A stretch of 64,000 nucleotides of DNA from Bradyrhizobium sp. SRS-191. GTDB lineage: Bacteria > Pseudomonadota > Alphaproteobacteria > Rhizobiales > Xanthobacteraceae. The stretch spans positions 62,001 to 126,000 of the forward strand of contig NZ_JANBVS010000003.1 in NCBI RefSeq assembly GCF_024586915.1, given 5' to 3'. Positions 54,492-63,319 of this stretch are shown here, in pieces (positions within the stretch are counted from its first letter, which is position 1; every line of letters begins with the position of its first letter). The notes beneath the pieces were generated by a model. It had not been told where the DNA came from. It saw only the letters and a list, made by a program, of their open reading frames with translations, and did not search any database. The translations under genes and the position numbers were made by a program.

Positions 54492-55706
54492 TCAGAAAAA
54501 CGCCTGAATGCCGGTGATGGCGCGGCCGAGGATCAGCGCGTGAACGTCGTGCGCGCCCTCATAGGTATTGACCGTCTCGAGGTTCGCGGCGTGACGCATC
54601 ACGTGATACTCGATCGAGATGCCGTTGCCGCCGTGCATGTCGCGGGCGAGGCGGGCGATGTCGAGCGACTTGCCGCAATTGTTGCGCTTGACGATCGAGA
54701 TCATCTCCGGCGCCATCTTGCCCTCGTCCATCAGCCGGCCGACGCGAAGCGACGCCTGAAGGCCGAGCGCGATCTCGGTCTCCATGTCGGCAAGCTTCTT
54801 CTGCACCAGCTGGGTGGCCGCGAGCGGCTTGCCGAACTGCTTGCGGTCGAGGGTGTACTGGCGGGCGCGATGCATGCAGTCCTCGGCGGCGCCGAGCACG
54901 CCCCAGGAGATGCCGTAGCGGGCGCGGTTGAGGCAGCCGAACGGACCCTTGAGGCCGGACACGTTGGGCAGCAGCGCGTCTTCCGGCACCACCACGCCGT
55001 CCATCACGACCTCTCCCGTGATCGAGGCGCGCAAGGACAGCTTGCCGCCGATCTTCGGCGCCGACAGGCCCTTCATGCCCTTCTCGAGAATGAAGCCGCG
55101 GATCTGGTTGTCATGCGCGGCCGACTTGGCCCACACCACGAACACGTCGGCGATCGGCGCATTAGAGATCCACATCTTGCTGCCGGTCAGGCGATAGCCG
55201 TCGGCAACCTTTTCCGCGCGGGTCTTCATGCCCGCCGGATCGGAGCCGGCGTCCGGCTCGGTCAGGCCAAAGCAGCCGACCCATTCGCCGCTGGCGAGCT
55301 TCGGCAGATACTTCTTGCGCTGGTTCTCGTCGCCATAGGCGTAGATCGGATACATCACCAGCGAGGACTGAACCGAGTTCATCGAACGATAGCCGGAATC
55401 GACGCGCTCGATCTCGCGCGCGACAAGGCCATAGGCGACGTAGCTCGCATTGGCGCAGCCATATTCTTCCGGGAGCGTGATGCCGATCAGGCCGAGTTCG
55501 CCCATCTCGTTGAAGATCTCGCGGTCGGTCTTCTCCTCGAGATAGGCCTTGGTCACGCGCGGCAGCAGCTTGTCCTGGGCATAGGCGCGCGCGGTGTCAC
55601 GCACCATGCGCTCGTCTTCGGTCAGCTGCTCGTCCAGCAGGAAGGGATCGTCCCACTGGAAGCTCGACTGGGCCGGCTTGTCCTTTGCCTGAGGGCGCGC
55701 GCTCAT
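54492..55706 (-). CDS. gcdH: Glutaryl-CoA dehydrogenase-like acyl-CoA dehydrogenase
   Basis: 404 residues. It oxidises and decarboxylates glutaryl-CoA to crotonyl-CoA in lysine and tryptophan breakdown. [14 protein letters not shown] is the FAD/substrate loop, [15 protein letters not shown] the family-typical strand, and [20 protein letters not shown] holds the catalytic glutamate and the GcdH-style C-terminus. The residue pattern is closer to glutaryl-CoA dehydrogenase than to short-chain forms. It sits 63 bases before ribB on the same strand. Confidence 0.93.
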   Translation of the reverse strand: MSARPQAKDKPAQSSFQWDDPFLLDEQLTEDERMVRDTARAYAQDKLLPRVTKAYLEEKTDREIFNEMGELGLIGITLPEEYGCANASYVAYGLVAREIERVDSGYRSMNSVQSSLVMYPIYAYGDENQRKKYLPKLASGEWVGCFGLTEPDAGSDPAGMKTRAEKVADGYRLTGSKMWISNAPIADVFVVWAKSAAHDNQIRGFILEKGMKGLSAPKIGGKLSLRASITGEVVMDGVVVPEDALLPNVSGLKGPFGCLNRARYGISWGVLGAAEDCMHRARQYTLDRKQFGKPLAATQLVQKKLADMETEIALGLQASLRVGRLMDEGKMAPEMISIVKRNNCGKSLDIARLARDMHGGNGISIEYHVMRHAANLETVNTYEGAHDVHALILGRAITGIQAFF

Positions 55707-55769
55707 GAATGGTCCTTTCGCGTCTCGCTGCGCACGGGTCGCAGCCTCTTGAGGTTAAATCCTGGCTGT

Positions 55770-56846
55770 TCAGCCTTCAAGCCGCTCATTGGCGACGATC
55801 TCGATGCCGAAACCCGACAGGCCCTTATAATCATGGACTGACGAGGTCAGGTTCCGGATCGACGTCACGCCGAGATCGCGCAGGATCTGCGCACCGACGC
55901 CGACCTCGCGCCACTGGCGATGGCGATCGGCCTCCGCGGTATGCGGCTCCGTGACGGGCTCGACCGGCACGCCGGCGGCGCCATCCCGCAGATAGATCAG
56001 CACGCCGCGGCCGGCCTTCTTGAAGTGCTGCAGCACCGCTTGAATACGCTGCGGACCCGCAATCAGATCCTTCACGATATTGGGCTTGTGCAATCGCGTC
56101 AGCACGTTCCTGCCGTCGCCGATACCGTTGTAGACGAAGGCGGCGTGGGTGATCGGATCGAACGGTGAGCGATAGGCGTAACCCTGCAACGGGCCGATCG
56201 GGCTCTCGGTCGTGAACATCGACACGCGCTCGATGAGCTTCTCACGCGCCTGCCGGTAGGAGATCAAATCGGCGATCGTGACGTGCTTGAGATTGTGGGC
56301 CGCGGCGAAGCGGACGACCTGCTCGCCCTTCATCACGGTGCCGTCGTCATTCATCAACTCCGAGATGACGCCGACCGGCGGCAGCCCCGAGAGCTTGCAG
56401 AGATCAACGGCGGCCTCGGTGTGCCCCGAGCGCAGCAGCACGCCGCCGTCGCGCGCGATCAGCGGGAAGATATGGCCGGGGCGCGCGAAATCATTGGCGC
56501 CGGCGTTGGGGTTGGCGAGCGCACGGCAGCAGGAGGCGCGCTCCTCCGCCGAGATCCCGGTGCCGCCGTCGGGCTTGTAGTCGATCGAGACCGTGAAGGC
56601 CGTGGTGTGGTTGGAATCGTTATGGGCCACCATCGGGTCGAGCCGCAGCCGCCGCGCGTCGTCGGCCGTGATCGGCGCGCAGACGATGCCGGAGGTGTGG
56701 CGGATGATGAACGCCATCTTGTCGGGCGTGCACAGCGAGGCCGCAACGATCAGATCGCCCTCGCCCTCGCGATCGTCGTCGTCGGTCACGACGACCATCT
56801 CGCCCTTGGCGAAGGCGTGCAGAACTTCCTGGATCGAGTCGGCCAT
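55770..56846 (-). CDS. ribB: 3,4-dihydroxy-2-butanone-4-phosphate synthase with degenerate GTP cyclohydrolase II domain
   Basis: 358 residues. Residues 1-200 are an intact RibB domain ([51 protein letters not shown]) that makes the four-carbon riboflavin precursor from ribulose-5-phosphate. Residues about 205-355 align with the RibA domain, but its zinc cysteines are absent ([11 protein letters not shown] in place of the Cys-rich loop) and the YLRQEGRG-type motif reads YLRDGAAGV. The second half is therefore probably inactive for GTP cyclohydrolase. No FMN riboswitch was found upstream. Confidence 0.92.
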   Translation of the reverse strand: MADSIQEVLHAFAKGEMVVVTDDDDREGEGDLIVAASLCTPDKMAFIIRHTSGIVCAPITADDARRLRLDPMVAHNDSNHTTAFTVSIDYKPDGGTGISAEERASCCRALANPNAGANDFARPGHIFPLIARDGGVLLRSGHTEAAVDLCKLSGLPPVGVISELMNDDGTVMKGEQVVRFAAAHNLKHVTIADLISYRQAREKLIERVSMFTTESPIGPLQGYAYRSPFDPITHAAFVYNGIGDGRNVLTRLHKPNIVKDLIAGPQRIQAVLQHFKKAGRGVLIYLRDGAAGVPVEPVTEPHTAEADRHRQWREVGVGAQILRDLGVTSIRNLTSSVHDYKGLSGFGIEIVANERLEG

Positions 56847-57025
56847 TGCAAAGTCTCGCTGCTTTTTCCGGGGGCTGCTTTAGCCGGGATCGCAGGCGCG
56901 CGCCAGAGCAGCGGAACCGCCGCTCGAAGGTCGCCTTCCCCGGGAAAAGAACCTGTCCTGCCAGGACAAGCACCCTGGTATCTGTTTAAAGTCGCGCCAA
57001 TTCGAGAACAAGGGAGCCGCGCCTC

Positions 57026-58264
57026 ATGGCCGCATTCGATTTTGCACCGCTCCTGGCGGCTGGCCTGCCGGCGCCGGCCGCGCGCTGGACAGGACTGGCC
57101 AAATACAGCTTCGTCGGCGGCAACAATGACGCCGACGCCGTGCCCGTGGAGGATCTGCGCGCCGCGGCCGATTCCGTGCTCGCCCGCGAAGGCCGCGCGC
57201 TCGCCACCTATGGCCTCGCGCATGGACCGCAAGGCTACCGGCCGCTGCGGGATTTCCTCGCCGCCAAGCTGTCGCGCGACGCCGGCATGCCGGCGCGCGC
57301 CGACGACATCATGATCCTCTCAGGCTCCCTTCAAGGGCTTGATCTCGTCAACCAGGCGCTGCTCGTGCCGGGCGACACCGTGATCGTTGAGCAGGACAAT
57401 TACCAGGGCACGCTGACACGGCTGGCGCGGCTCGGGGTCAAGCCCATTGGAATTCCGCTGGACGGAGACGGGATGCGGACGGATGTGCTGGCCACAGTGC
57501 TTGCGGACCTCAAGGATCGCGGCATCAGGCCGAAATACATCTATACCATTCCGACGGTGCAGAACCCGACCGGCACCATCATGCCGGAGAACCGCCGGGC
57601 CGAGCTGCTGTGGCTGTCACGCGCCTATGGCGTGCCGGTGTTCGAGGACGATTGCTATGCCGACCTGATCTGGGACGGCAAGCGGCCGCGCGCGATCTAC
57701 GGCATGTCCGACCATGGCGGCGTGATCCATCTCGGCTCGTTCTCGAAATCGGTCGCTCCGGCGCTGCGCGTGGGCTTCCTGGTCGCGCCCTGGGAGATCA
57801 TGTCGGTGCTGCTCGCGCTCAAGACCGATGCCGGCTCGGGTGCGCTGGAGCAGATGGTGCTGGCCGAATATTGCAGGCCGCATTTCACGACCCATGTGCC
57901 GCAACTCGTTCGCGGGCTGCGCGCCAAGCTGGACACGCTGATGGAGGCGCTCAACGCCGAGTTCGGCACGTCAGCCGAGTTCGAGGCGCCGAAGGGCGGC
58001 ATCTTCCTGTGGGTCAAGCTGCCGGACCAGGTCGACGCGATGAAGCTCTCGCAGGCCGCAATGAAGCGCGGCGTGTCGATCAATCCGGGCCCGGAATGGT
58101 CGACCGACGCCGCGCATGCGCGGAGCCGGCTGCGGCTGTGCTTCGCCAGCCCCTCGCATCAGGAGATCCGCGAGGGCATCGCCGTGCTGGCCGACGTGTG
58201 CCACCAGGAGTTCGGCGTGCCCCAGCGGTCGGCCAATGTGGAGCGCGGCAGCGCGCGCGCATAG
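57026..58264 (+). CDS. PLP-dependent aminotransferase (class I/II)
   Basis: 412 residues. YGLAHGPQGYRPLR and SGSLQGLDLVNQ are N-terminal family segments, IPTVQNPTGTIM contains the PLP-ring Asn, and GSFSKSVAPALRVGFL has the Schiff-base lysine. It lacks an N-terminal GntR/MocR helix-turn-helix, so it is a free enzyme like 2-aminoadipate or aromatic aminotransferases. It is divergent from ribB. With gcdH close by, a role in lysine or glutarate metabolism is possible but not shown. Confidence 0.88.
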   Translation: MAAFDFAPLLAAGLPAPAARWTGLAKYSFVGGNNDADAVPVEDLRAAADSVLAREGRALATYGLAHGPQGYRPLRDFLAAKLSRDAGMPARADDIMILSGSLQGLDLVNQALLVPGDTVIVEQDNYQGTLTRLARLGVKPIGIPLDGDGMRTDVLATVLADLKDRGIRPKYIYTIPTVQNPTGTIMPENRRAELLWLSRAYGVPVFEDDCYADLIWDGKRPRAIYGMSDHGGVIHLGSFSKSVAPALRVGFLVAPWEIMSVLLALKTDAGSGALEQMVLAEYCRPHFTTHVPQLVRGLRAKLDTLMEALNAEFGTSAEFEAPKGGIFLWVKLPDQVDAMKLSQAAMKRGVSINPGPEWSTDAAHARSRLRLCFASPSHQEIREGIAVLADVCHQEFGVPQRSANVERGSARA

Positions 58265-58273
58265 TCGCGCGGC

Positions 58274-59554
58274 TCAGCGCACCGAGAAGGGCGACTGATA
58301 TGGTCGCCCGAATGGCACGCCGTTGATCACGGTCTGCACCGGTTTCAGCTGCAGCTTGCCGTCGCGCTTGTTGCCGCGGGTATCGACGAAGGTGACAGGA
58401 CCCTCGACGAGATCGACGATCGCAAGGTCGGCCGGCGCCCCGACCTGAAGCGTCCCGAGCTTCGGCGTCCGGCCGATGATCTTCGCCGGAGCCGAGGTCG
58501 CCATGCTCACCACCTGCTCCAAGGAGAATCCCATCGCCAGGAACTTGCCCATGACATTGGGCAGGAACGGCATGCCCGGCGTATTGCCGGAGAAGACATG
58601 GATGTCCGAGGAGATCGTATCCGGCCCGCAGCCGCCGGGGATCGCGACCTCGGCGACCGCGTAGTCGAAGCTGCCGCCGCCATGGCCGACGTCGAACAGC
58701 ACGCCGCGCTGCTTGGCGGCAAGCGCTGCCGGCAGCAGCTTGCCGTCCTGCACGATGTTGGTGAAGGCGCCGCCGATGTTCGGGGCGCCGGAATAGGCGT
58801 GGGTGAGGATGTCGCCGGGGCGCAGCAGGTCGAGGATCTGCGACATCAGCTCGGCGGTCTCGACGCCGCCGATATGCACCATCATCCGCGCCGGCCAGCC
58901 GCACAGCTCGCAGGCCTTGATGCCCCGCTTCAACGGCTCGAGACCGTGCTTGAATATCACGTTCTCCGACATCCGCACCTTCACGCCGAGCAGGAAGTCC
59001 GGGTTCTCGGCCAGTGCCATGGCGCAGGCATCGACCTGCGCATTGTCGATGTTGTAGAGCTCGGCGACCGGGAACGCTGACAGGCCGTTGTTGGCGATAT
59101 GGACGAAGGCGTAGATCCGGGCGCGCGACTGGCCAACGATGAAGCGGCGCAACGCAGCAAGGTTGTTGACGCCGGCGTCGCCGGCCGAGACGACGGTCGT
59201 GGTGCCCTGGAATTGCACCAGCTCATCCGGCGGAATCCCGATCGCAGATCCGTAGGGGTAGACGTGACTGTGGAGATCGATCAGACCCGGCATCACCAGC
59301 CGGCTGTTGGCGTCGATCGATCGCAGCGCACGCTCTGCCGGGATGTCCGGCTCGACCGCCTCGACGACGCCCCAGCGGATGCCGATGTCGCGCTTGCCCC
59401 GCAGCGACTGGCTGGGATCGATGACGTCGCCGCCCTTGATGACCAGGTCGTACTTGTCGGCAGGCCCCATCGCCGCATGAGCAGGCTCCGACATCGCGGC
59501 CATTGCGGCCGCTCCGGACGACAACAGGAATTTGCGGCGTGACAACGCTGGCAT
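58274..59554 (-). CDS. Tat-exported amidohydrolase/deacetylase family metallohydrolase
   Basis: 426 residues. SRRKFLLSSGAAAMAAM is a twin-arginine signal, so the folded metalloenzyme is probably exported to the periplasm. The metal ligands match those of the gene at 223: DLHSHVYPY, the lysine in GVKVRMSE, MVHIGG, LTHAYSG and SSDIHVFSG. It is thus an exported paralogue of the first gene. It is convergent with the aminotransferase. The natural substrate is unknown. Confidence 0.9.
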   Translation of the reverse strand: MPALSRRKFLLSSGAAAMAAMSEPAHAAMGPADKYDLVIKGGDVIDPSQSLRGKRDIGIRWGVVEAVEPDIPAERALRSIDANSRLVMPGLIDLHSHVYPYGSAIGIPPDELVQFQGTTTVVSAGDAGVNNLAALRRFIVGQSRARIYAFVHIANNGLSAFPVAELYNIDNAQVDACAMALAENPDFLLGVKVRMSENVIFKHGLEPLKRGIKACELCGWPARMMVHIGGVETAELMSQILDLLRPGDILTHAYSGAPNIGGAFTNIVQDGKLLPAALAAKQRGVLFDVGHGGGSFDYAVAEVAIPGGCGPDTISSDIHVFSGNTPGMPFLPNVMGKFLAMGFSLEQVVSMATSAPAKIIGRTPKLGTLQVGAPADLAIVDLVEGPVTFVDTRGNKRDGKLQLKPVQTVINGVPFGRPYQSPFSVR

Positions 59555-59730
59555 GATCAGCCTCCCCCTTGATTGTTTGTAGTTGCGGGCAGCATGCGCC
59601 CGGACCGCAAAAGCAGCAAGGCTGCCGCCAAAAGAATGAGACTTTGTGCCAACGCCGGAAGCGGAGGTCCGACGTTGCGCCGTTGACGCAGTGCATTAAG
59701 ATGGCGCGGCAGTCATCTCTGCGAGACCTG

Positions 59731-60177
59731 ATGTCCTCGATCTCCCGCCTCCTGCTCGCGACAATCCTCTGCGCATCTTTCGCCGCTGTCGCTGTGGCGG
59801 ACGAAACGGCCGACGTTGCGCGCGCCTGGGGTCTGATCGGGACGTGGGCGGCGGACTGCAGCGCACCTGCCGTGAAGGGCCGTGGCGCCATCATTTCCTA
59901 CGAGGTCACGCCCGACGGGACCTTGATCTATCGCCGCGACCGCGATCCGTCCGACGTGAACGCGGTCGCAAACGCCCGCGTCGAGTCCGATCAGACTTTG
60001 GTGCTGTCGATCGTCCTGCCGAGAGCGCATCAGACGCGTGAAAACGGAATTGCGCGGACGCCCGACGGCAGCATCCGCGCGCTGTTCAATCGCGGCGAGG
60101 ACGACAGTTACAGCATTCGCGACGGCCGCTTCGTCGCCAACGGCAAGCCGACGCCTGTTCTCAGGAAGTGCGACTGA
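59731..60177 (+). CDS. Secreted hypothetical protein
   Basis: 148 residues with a signal peptide (about 1-23, AVA-DE). The mature protein has WGLIGTWAADCSAP and PVLRKCD; the two cysteines could pair across the fold. It looks like a small lipocalin- or beta-rich periplasmic protein, but no family is certain. I chose ATG 59731 for the cleanest signal; ATG 59701 would add ten residues. It precedes the His-rich protein by 145 bases. Confidence 0.7.
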   Translation: MSSISRLLLATILCASFAAVAVADETADVARAWGLIGTWAADCSAPAVKGRGAIISYEVTPDGTLIYRRDRDPSDVNAVANARVESDQTLVLSIVLPRAHQTRENGIARTPDGSIRALFNRGEDDSYSIRDGRFVANGKPTPVLRKCD

Positions 60178-60322
60178 CGACAGGCACTCCTGCTTCAACT
60201 GCTGCTGGTGCTGCGGCCGCCAATTCAAATCTTAACGTCTGTTCAGCAACTTCGCGGAAGTTCCTGCGGAACGATCTCGCACACTTCAAGTTGACCTCGC
60301 GCAATTCATCCTGGAGGACATC

Positions 60323-60547
60323 ATGAAGAAACTTGCTCTTGCGCTCGCTTCACTCTCGGTCATCGCGCTGGCGGCCCCGTCGATCGCCAACGCCGAGACC
60401 GTCGTCATCAAGCGTGGCGGCCACCACTATCATCACGGTTGGGACCGCTCGCGCGCCGAGTATCGCATGCATCGCAACTTCGGGCCGCGTTACGTCCGGC
60501 CGTATCACCGCCATCACGATCGCACCGTCGTCATCAAGCGCTACTGA
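60323..60547 (+). CDS. Small secreted His/Arg-rich protein
   Basis: 74 residues. Signal peptide about 1-24 (SIANA-ET). The mature 50 residues contain twelve or so histidines (GHHYHHGWD, YHRHHDR) and flanking VVIKR repeats at both ends, so metal binding is likely. GGAGG is 6-7 bases before the ATG. A perfect terminator follows. No experimental function is known to me for such proteins. Confidence 0.75.
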   Translation: MKKLALALASLSVIALAAPSIANAETVVIKRGGHHYHHGWDRSRAEYRMHRNFGPRYVRPYHRHHDRTVVIKRY

Positions 60548-60567
60548 TCTGCTGCGCAGACAAGGAA

Positions 60568-60591
60568 ATGGCCCCGCGAGGGGCCATTTTT
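60568..60591 (+). terminator. Bidirectional terminator between the His-rich protein and the aldo/keto reductase
   Basis: ATGGCCCC (60568-60575), loop GCGA, GGGGCCAT (60580-60587), followed by T's. On the minus strand it is preceded by AAAAA and followed by TTTCC. It can serve both converging transcripts. Confidence 0.9.
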
Positions 60592-60615
60592 CTGCGGCGG
60601 GTTCTGGAGCAATGG

Positions 60616-61437
60616 TCAGCGGTCCCAGTCCGGCGCGAAGCCCGGATTGACGAAGCGCTTGTCCTTCGGAAGCGCCGCGATCGTCTTGCGATCCTCATCA
60701 TCCAGCTGAACTTTCATCGCATCCCAATTGGCCTGCTGGCTTTCCTTGCGGCCGGCCTTCGGGATCGCCGCGACGTTGTCCTGGTCCAGCAGCCACTTCA
60801 GCGCGACCTGCGCAGCGCTTACGCCGTGCTTACGGCCGATCTCCGCCAGTGTCTCATCGGCGGCGGCGCGGCCCTGCGCCAGGGGACAATAGGCGACCAA
60901 AGGGATGGATTTGCTCGCCATGTAGTCCATCAGCTTCGACTGGTCGAGCATCACATGATACTCAACCTGATTGCAGGCGACAGGCGCCTGGATGTCCTCG
61001 ACCGCCTGTTTGAGCAGCGCGACCGTGAAGTTCGCGACGCCGATCGCGCGGGTACGCCCCTCTTCCTTCAGCTTCAGAAGCGTCTCCAACGCGGCCGGAA
61101 GATCCATTCCCTTGGCCGGCCAATGGATGAGATAAAGGTCGACGAAGTCCAACCTCAGCTTCTTCAAGCTCGTGTCGAACGCACGCCGGATCGCGTCCGG
61201 CGCGAGGTTCTCGGGCCAGACCTTTGTCGTGACATGCAAATCGGCGCGTGGCACATCCGCAGCCGCGAGCGCGGCGCCGATCGCATCCTCGTTGGCATAC
61301 ATCTCAGCGGTGTCGATGTGGCGATAGCCGAGCGCAAGCGCGCTCTCGACCGCCTCCCGGCACACGGTGCCCTGCATGCGAAACGTGCCGAGCCCGAGCT
61401 TGGGCAGACGGATACCCTGGGTTTCGATGACGTTCAT
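60616..61437 (-). CDS. Aldo/keto reductase
   Basis: 273 residues. An NADPH-dependent TIM-barrel oxidoreductase. GYRHIDTAEMYANEDAIG contains the catalytic Asp and Tyr, TTKVWPENL the Lys, and IHWPAKG the His. IPKAGRKESQQAN is the NADPH-binding segment. The ATG with AGGAG upstream begins MNVIETQGIR. The frame is open further. Resembles 2,5-diketo-D-gluconate reductase-type AKRs. Substrate unknown. Confidence 0.9.
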   Translation of the reverse strand: MNVIETQGIRLPKLGLGTFRMQGTVCREAVESALALGYRHIDTAEMYANEDAIGAALAAADVPRADLHVTTKVWPENLAPDAIRRAFDTSLKKLRLDFVDLYLIHWPAKGMDLPAALETLLKLKEEGRTRAIGVANFTVALLKQAVEDIQAPVACNQVEYHVMLDQSKLMDYMASKSIPLVAYCPLAQGRAAADETLAEIGRKHGVSAAQVALKWLLDQDNVAAIPKAGRKESQQANWDAMKVQLDDEDRKTIAALPKDKRFVNPGFAPDWDR

Positions 61438-61628
61438 GGACTCTCCTGGGAGCGCGCGGATCACCGGCGAGCGGCGACCGGTGACAGCGTCGATCAAACA
61501 AGACCTTGGCGGAATGCGCTCAGTCTGCCTGCGCTGCGCTTGCGAGTTCAAGCGAACCCGTTGCCGACCTCAATCAAGATGTCGGCAGATCGGTTCCGGA
61601 ATCCGGGAGAGCATGACGGCGACGACGG

Positions 61629-62048
61629 TCAGCGCCAATTACAGATGCCGCCGCTGCCTGGCTTGCATGGCCAGGTCTGAATGCGCGTGTCCATCGCCTG
61701 CGCGTCCAGGGGATTGCTGCGACGATGGGCGAGCTTGGCACGGGCCGCGCCACGGGGCCGCTCCGCCACTTTCGACGCATGGCTTCGCCGCGTCGACGAG
61801 GCATGCGGCGTCACCGACCCCACATCGGCATCGACAGCCGAACGCGAGGCCAGCGCAGGCCGGTCGGTCCGGGCTTCGATCGGGACAGGCTCGAAATGCG
61901 CCTCCGGGCCGAGCGGCTCCGGCGACAACACCGCCTTGGACAGGTCGAGCCGCAGGAAGTCGCCGCGCTCATATGGAGTCGCGACGGCCTGGCTGGCCGT
62001 GAGCAACACGGCGCATGTGATCGTGCCGATCAAACCTTTCGAGACCAT
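61629..62048 (-). CDS. Small secreted hypothetical protein
   Basis: 139 residues with a signal peptide (about 1-23, AVA-TP). A low-complexity Arg/Ala/Ser/His middle is followed by a conserved-looking C-terminus TWPCKPGSGGICNWR with a Cys pair. I recall this C-terminus from other Bradyrhizobium hypothetical proteins. Function unknown. It is upstream of and on the same strand as the aldo/keto reductase. Confidence 0.65.
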   Translation of the reverse strand: MVSKGLIGTITCAVLLTASQAVATPYERGDFLRLDLSKAVLSPEPLGPEAHFEPVPIEARTDRPALASRSAVDADVGSVTPHASSTRRSHASKVAERPRGAARAKLAHRRSNPLDAQAMDTRIQTWPCKPGSGGICNWR

Positions 62049-62361
62049 CCCGTCCTCCCGTCGTCCCGCGCGACGTCAATCGCGCGCCCCTGCTGCGAGA
62101 TCCCTGGCTGCGGCGGACGGAGGCTTCAACAAAGCCTCGACACCCTCAACCGCGCACCATGATGTTCGTTGATCGACCGTTATCAGTCCGGAGAAAAGCT
62201 CCGGATCAGCCGGCCGTTGCGAAGATCATAGCCAAAGTTCCGCTGGCGTCTCTCATGTAGGACACACGGCCGCCATGTCCAGGCCCGAAACCGCGAGTCA
62301 CGGTTACCGCTGTGCACGGCGCTGGGCGCAGCGGGATAAGTCATACTTATATTAAGTCATA
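62049..62361. other. Intergenic spacer with an 11-bp direct repeat
   Basis: 313 bases with no gene. TAAGTCATACT occurs twice in direct orientation at 62337-62347 and 62353-62363, centre spacing 16 bases. The second copy runs into the stop of the aldose-epimerase-like gene. Otherwise nothing recognisable. Confidence 0.5.
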
Positions 62362-63243
62362 CTAATCAGATGAGCCGACGCGGATTCGACAGTGCAGCGT
62401 TTCGGCTGCGCCCGGTGCGATGTACATCAGCCCAGGCTTGTTCGCGAATTCACCGTCGAAATTCACCGGGCTTGCGAAGCCGCGCCATGGCTCGATGCAC
62501 AGGAACGGGGCGTCGCCCGGCTTCGACCACAGTCCGAGCTGGTGTAAATTATCCCAGGATAATTCCAGTGCAGGGCCCTTGGTTCCGACCAGGCGAACTG
62601 AGCGGCTGGCCAGCTGATCGAGGATGATGGCATCGTCGACAAACAGGCCTTCGTTCAGTGAGAGAACGCGCCCCTCGATCGGTGATGGCTCGGGCTGTTC
62701 GCGCAGCAGCCCACCAGACAGGCGCCGGATTGGCGCCGGCTCAGGCTCTGCAAAGATCAGCCGATAGCTCTCCTTCGGCTCGCCCGGGAGCAGCGGCCAG
62801 TTGAACGCCGGATGCGCCCCGAACGAGGCCGGCAGTTCTTCCGCGCCGCGATTGGCGATCTCGATCTGCATCTCGAGCGCGTCGGCCGTGATCCGGTAAG
62901 TCAAGGTCAGGCTGAAAGCGAATGGGTAGCGGGCGCGCGTGGTCTCGTCGTCGGTCAGGCGCAGCACGAAGGCCTCGGCGCTGCGCTGCAGCCAAGTGAA
63001 GCGCATGTCGCGGGCAAAGCCGTGCTGCGTCATTGGGTAGAATCGGCCGCGATGCTGCAGCTGGTCGTTCTTGAGCCGGCCGACGATCGGAAACAGCCAG
63101 GGCGCATGGCGCGGCCAAGCGGGGGCCGCCTGCCAAAGCAGCTCCAAACCACCGCCAGTCTTCAGCGAGCAGAGCTCGGCGCCATCAGCCTTGACGGTGG
63201 CGGCGATGCCGCCGGCGCTGATCGTATGGAGGTCCTCGCTCAT
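62362..63243 (-). CDS. Aldose 1-epimerase family (LacX-like) protein
   Basis: 293 residues of the galactose mutarotase-like beta-sandwich. GAHPAFNWPL contains the conserved substrate-binding histidine, MTQHGFARDM the first His, and CIEPWRGFASP the Glu. It probably interconverts anomers of a sugar or acts on a sugar-phosphate. It is next to a sugar-type ABC permease on the same strand, so a role in sugar use is likely. Start ATG gives MSEDLHTISAG. Confidence 0.87.
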   Translation of the reverse strand: MSEDLHTISAGGIAATVKADGAELCSLKTGGGLELLWQAAPAWPRHAPWLFPIVGRLKNDQLQHRGRFYPMTQHGFARDMRFTWLQRSAEAFVLRLTDDETTRARYPFAFSLTLTYRITADALEMQIEIANRGAEELPASFGAHPAFNWPLLPGEPKESYRLIFAEPEPAPIRRLSGGLLREQPEPSPIEGRVLSLNEGLFVDDAIILDQLASRSVRLVGTKGPALELSWDNLHQLGLWSKPGDAPFLCIEPWRGFASPVNFDGEFANKPGLMYIAPGAAETLHCRIRVGSSD

Positions 63244-63319
63244 GTCGCATCATCCGTCCCGGGAGATCACGACGGGTGATGCCGGATTGCGGCGACGGCG
63301 TCCAGAGCTTGTCCCGGGA

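Noticed and set aside
56847..57025. Possible FMN riboswitch upstream of ribB
   Set aside because: I looked for the conserved FMN-aptamer segments on the minus strand and did not find them; only unrelated GC-rich dyads are present.
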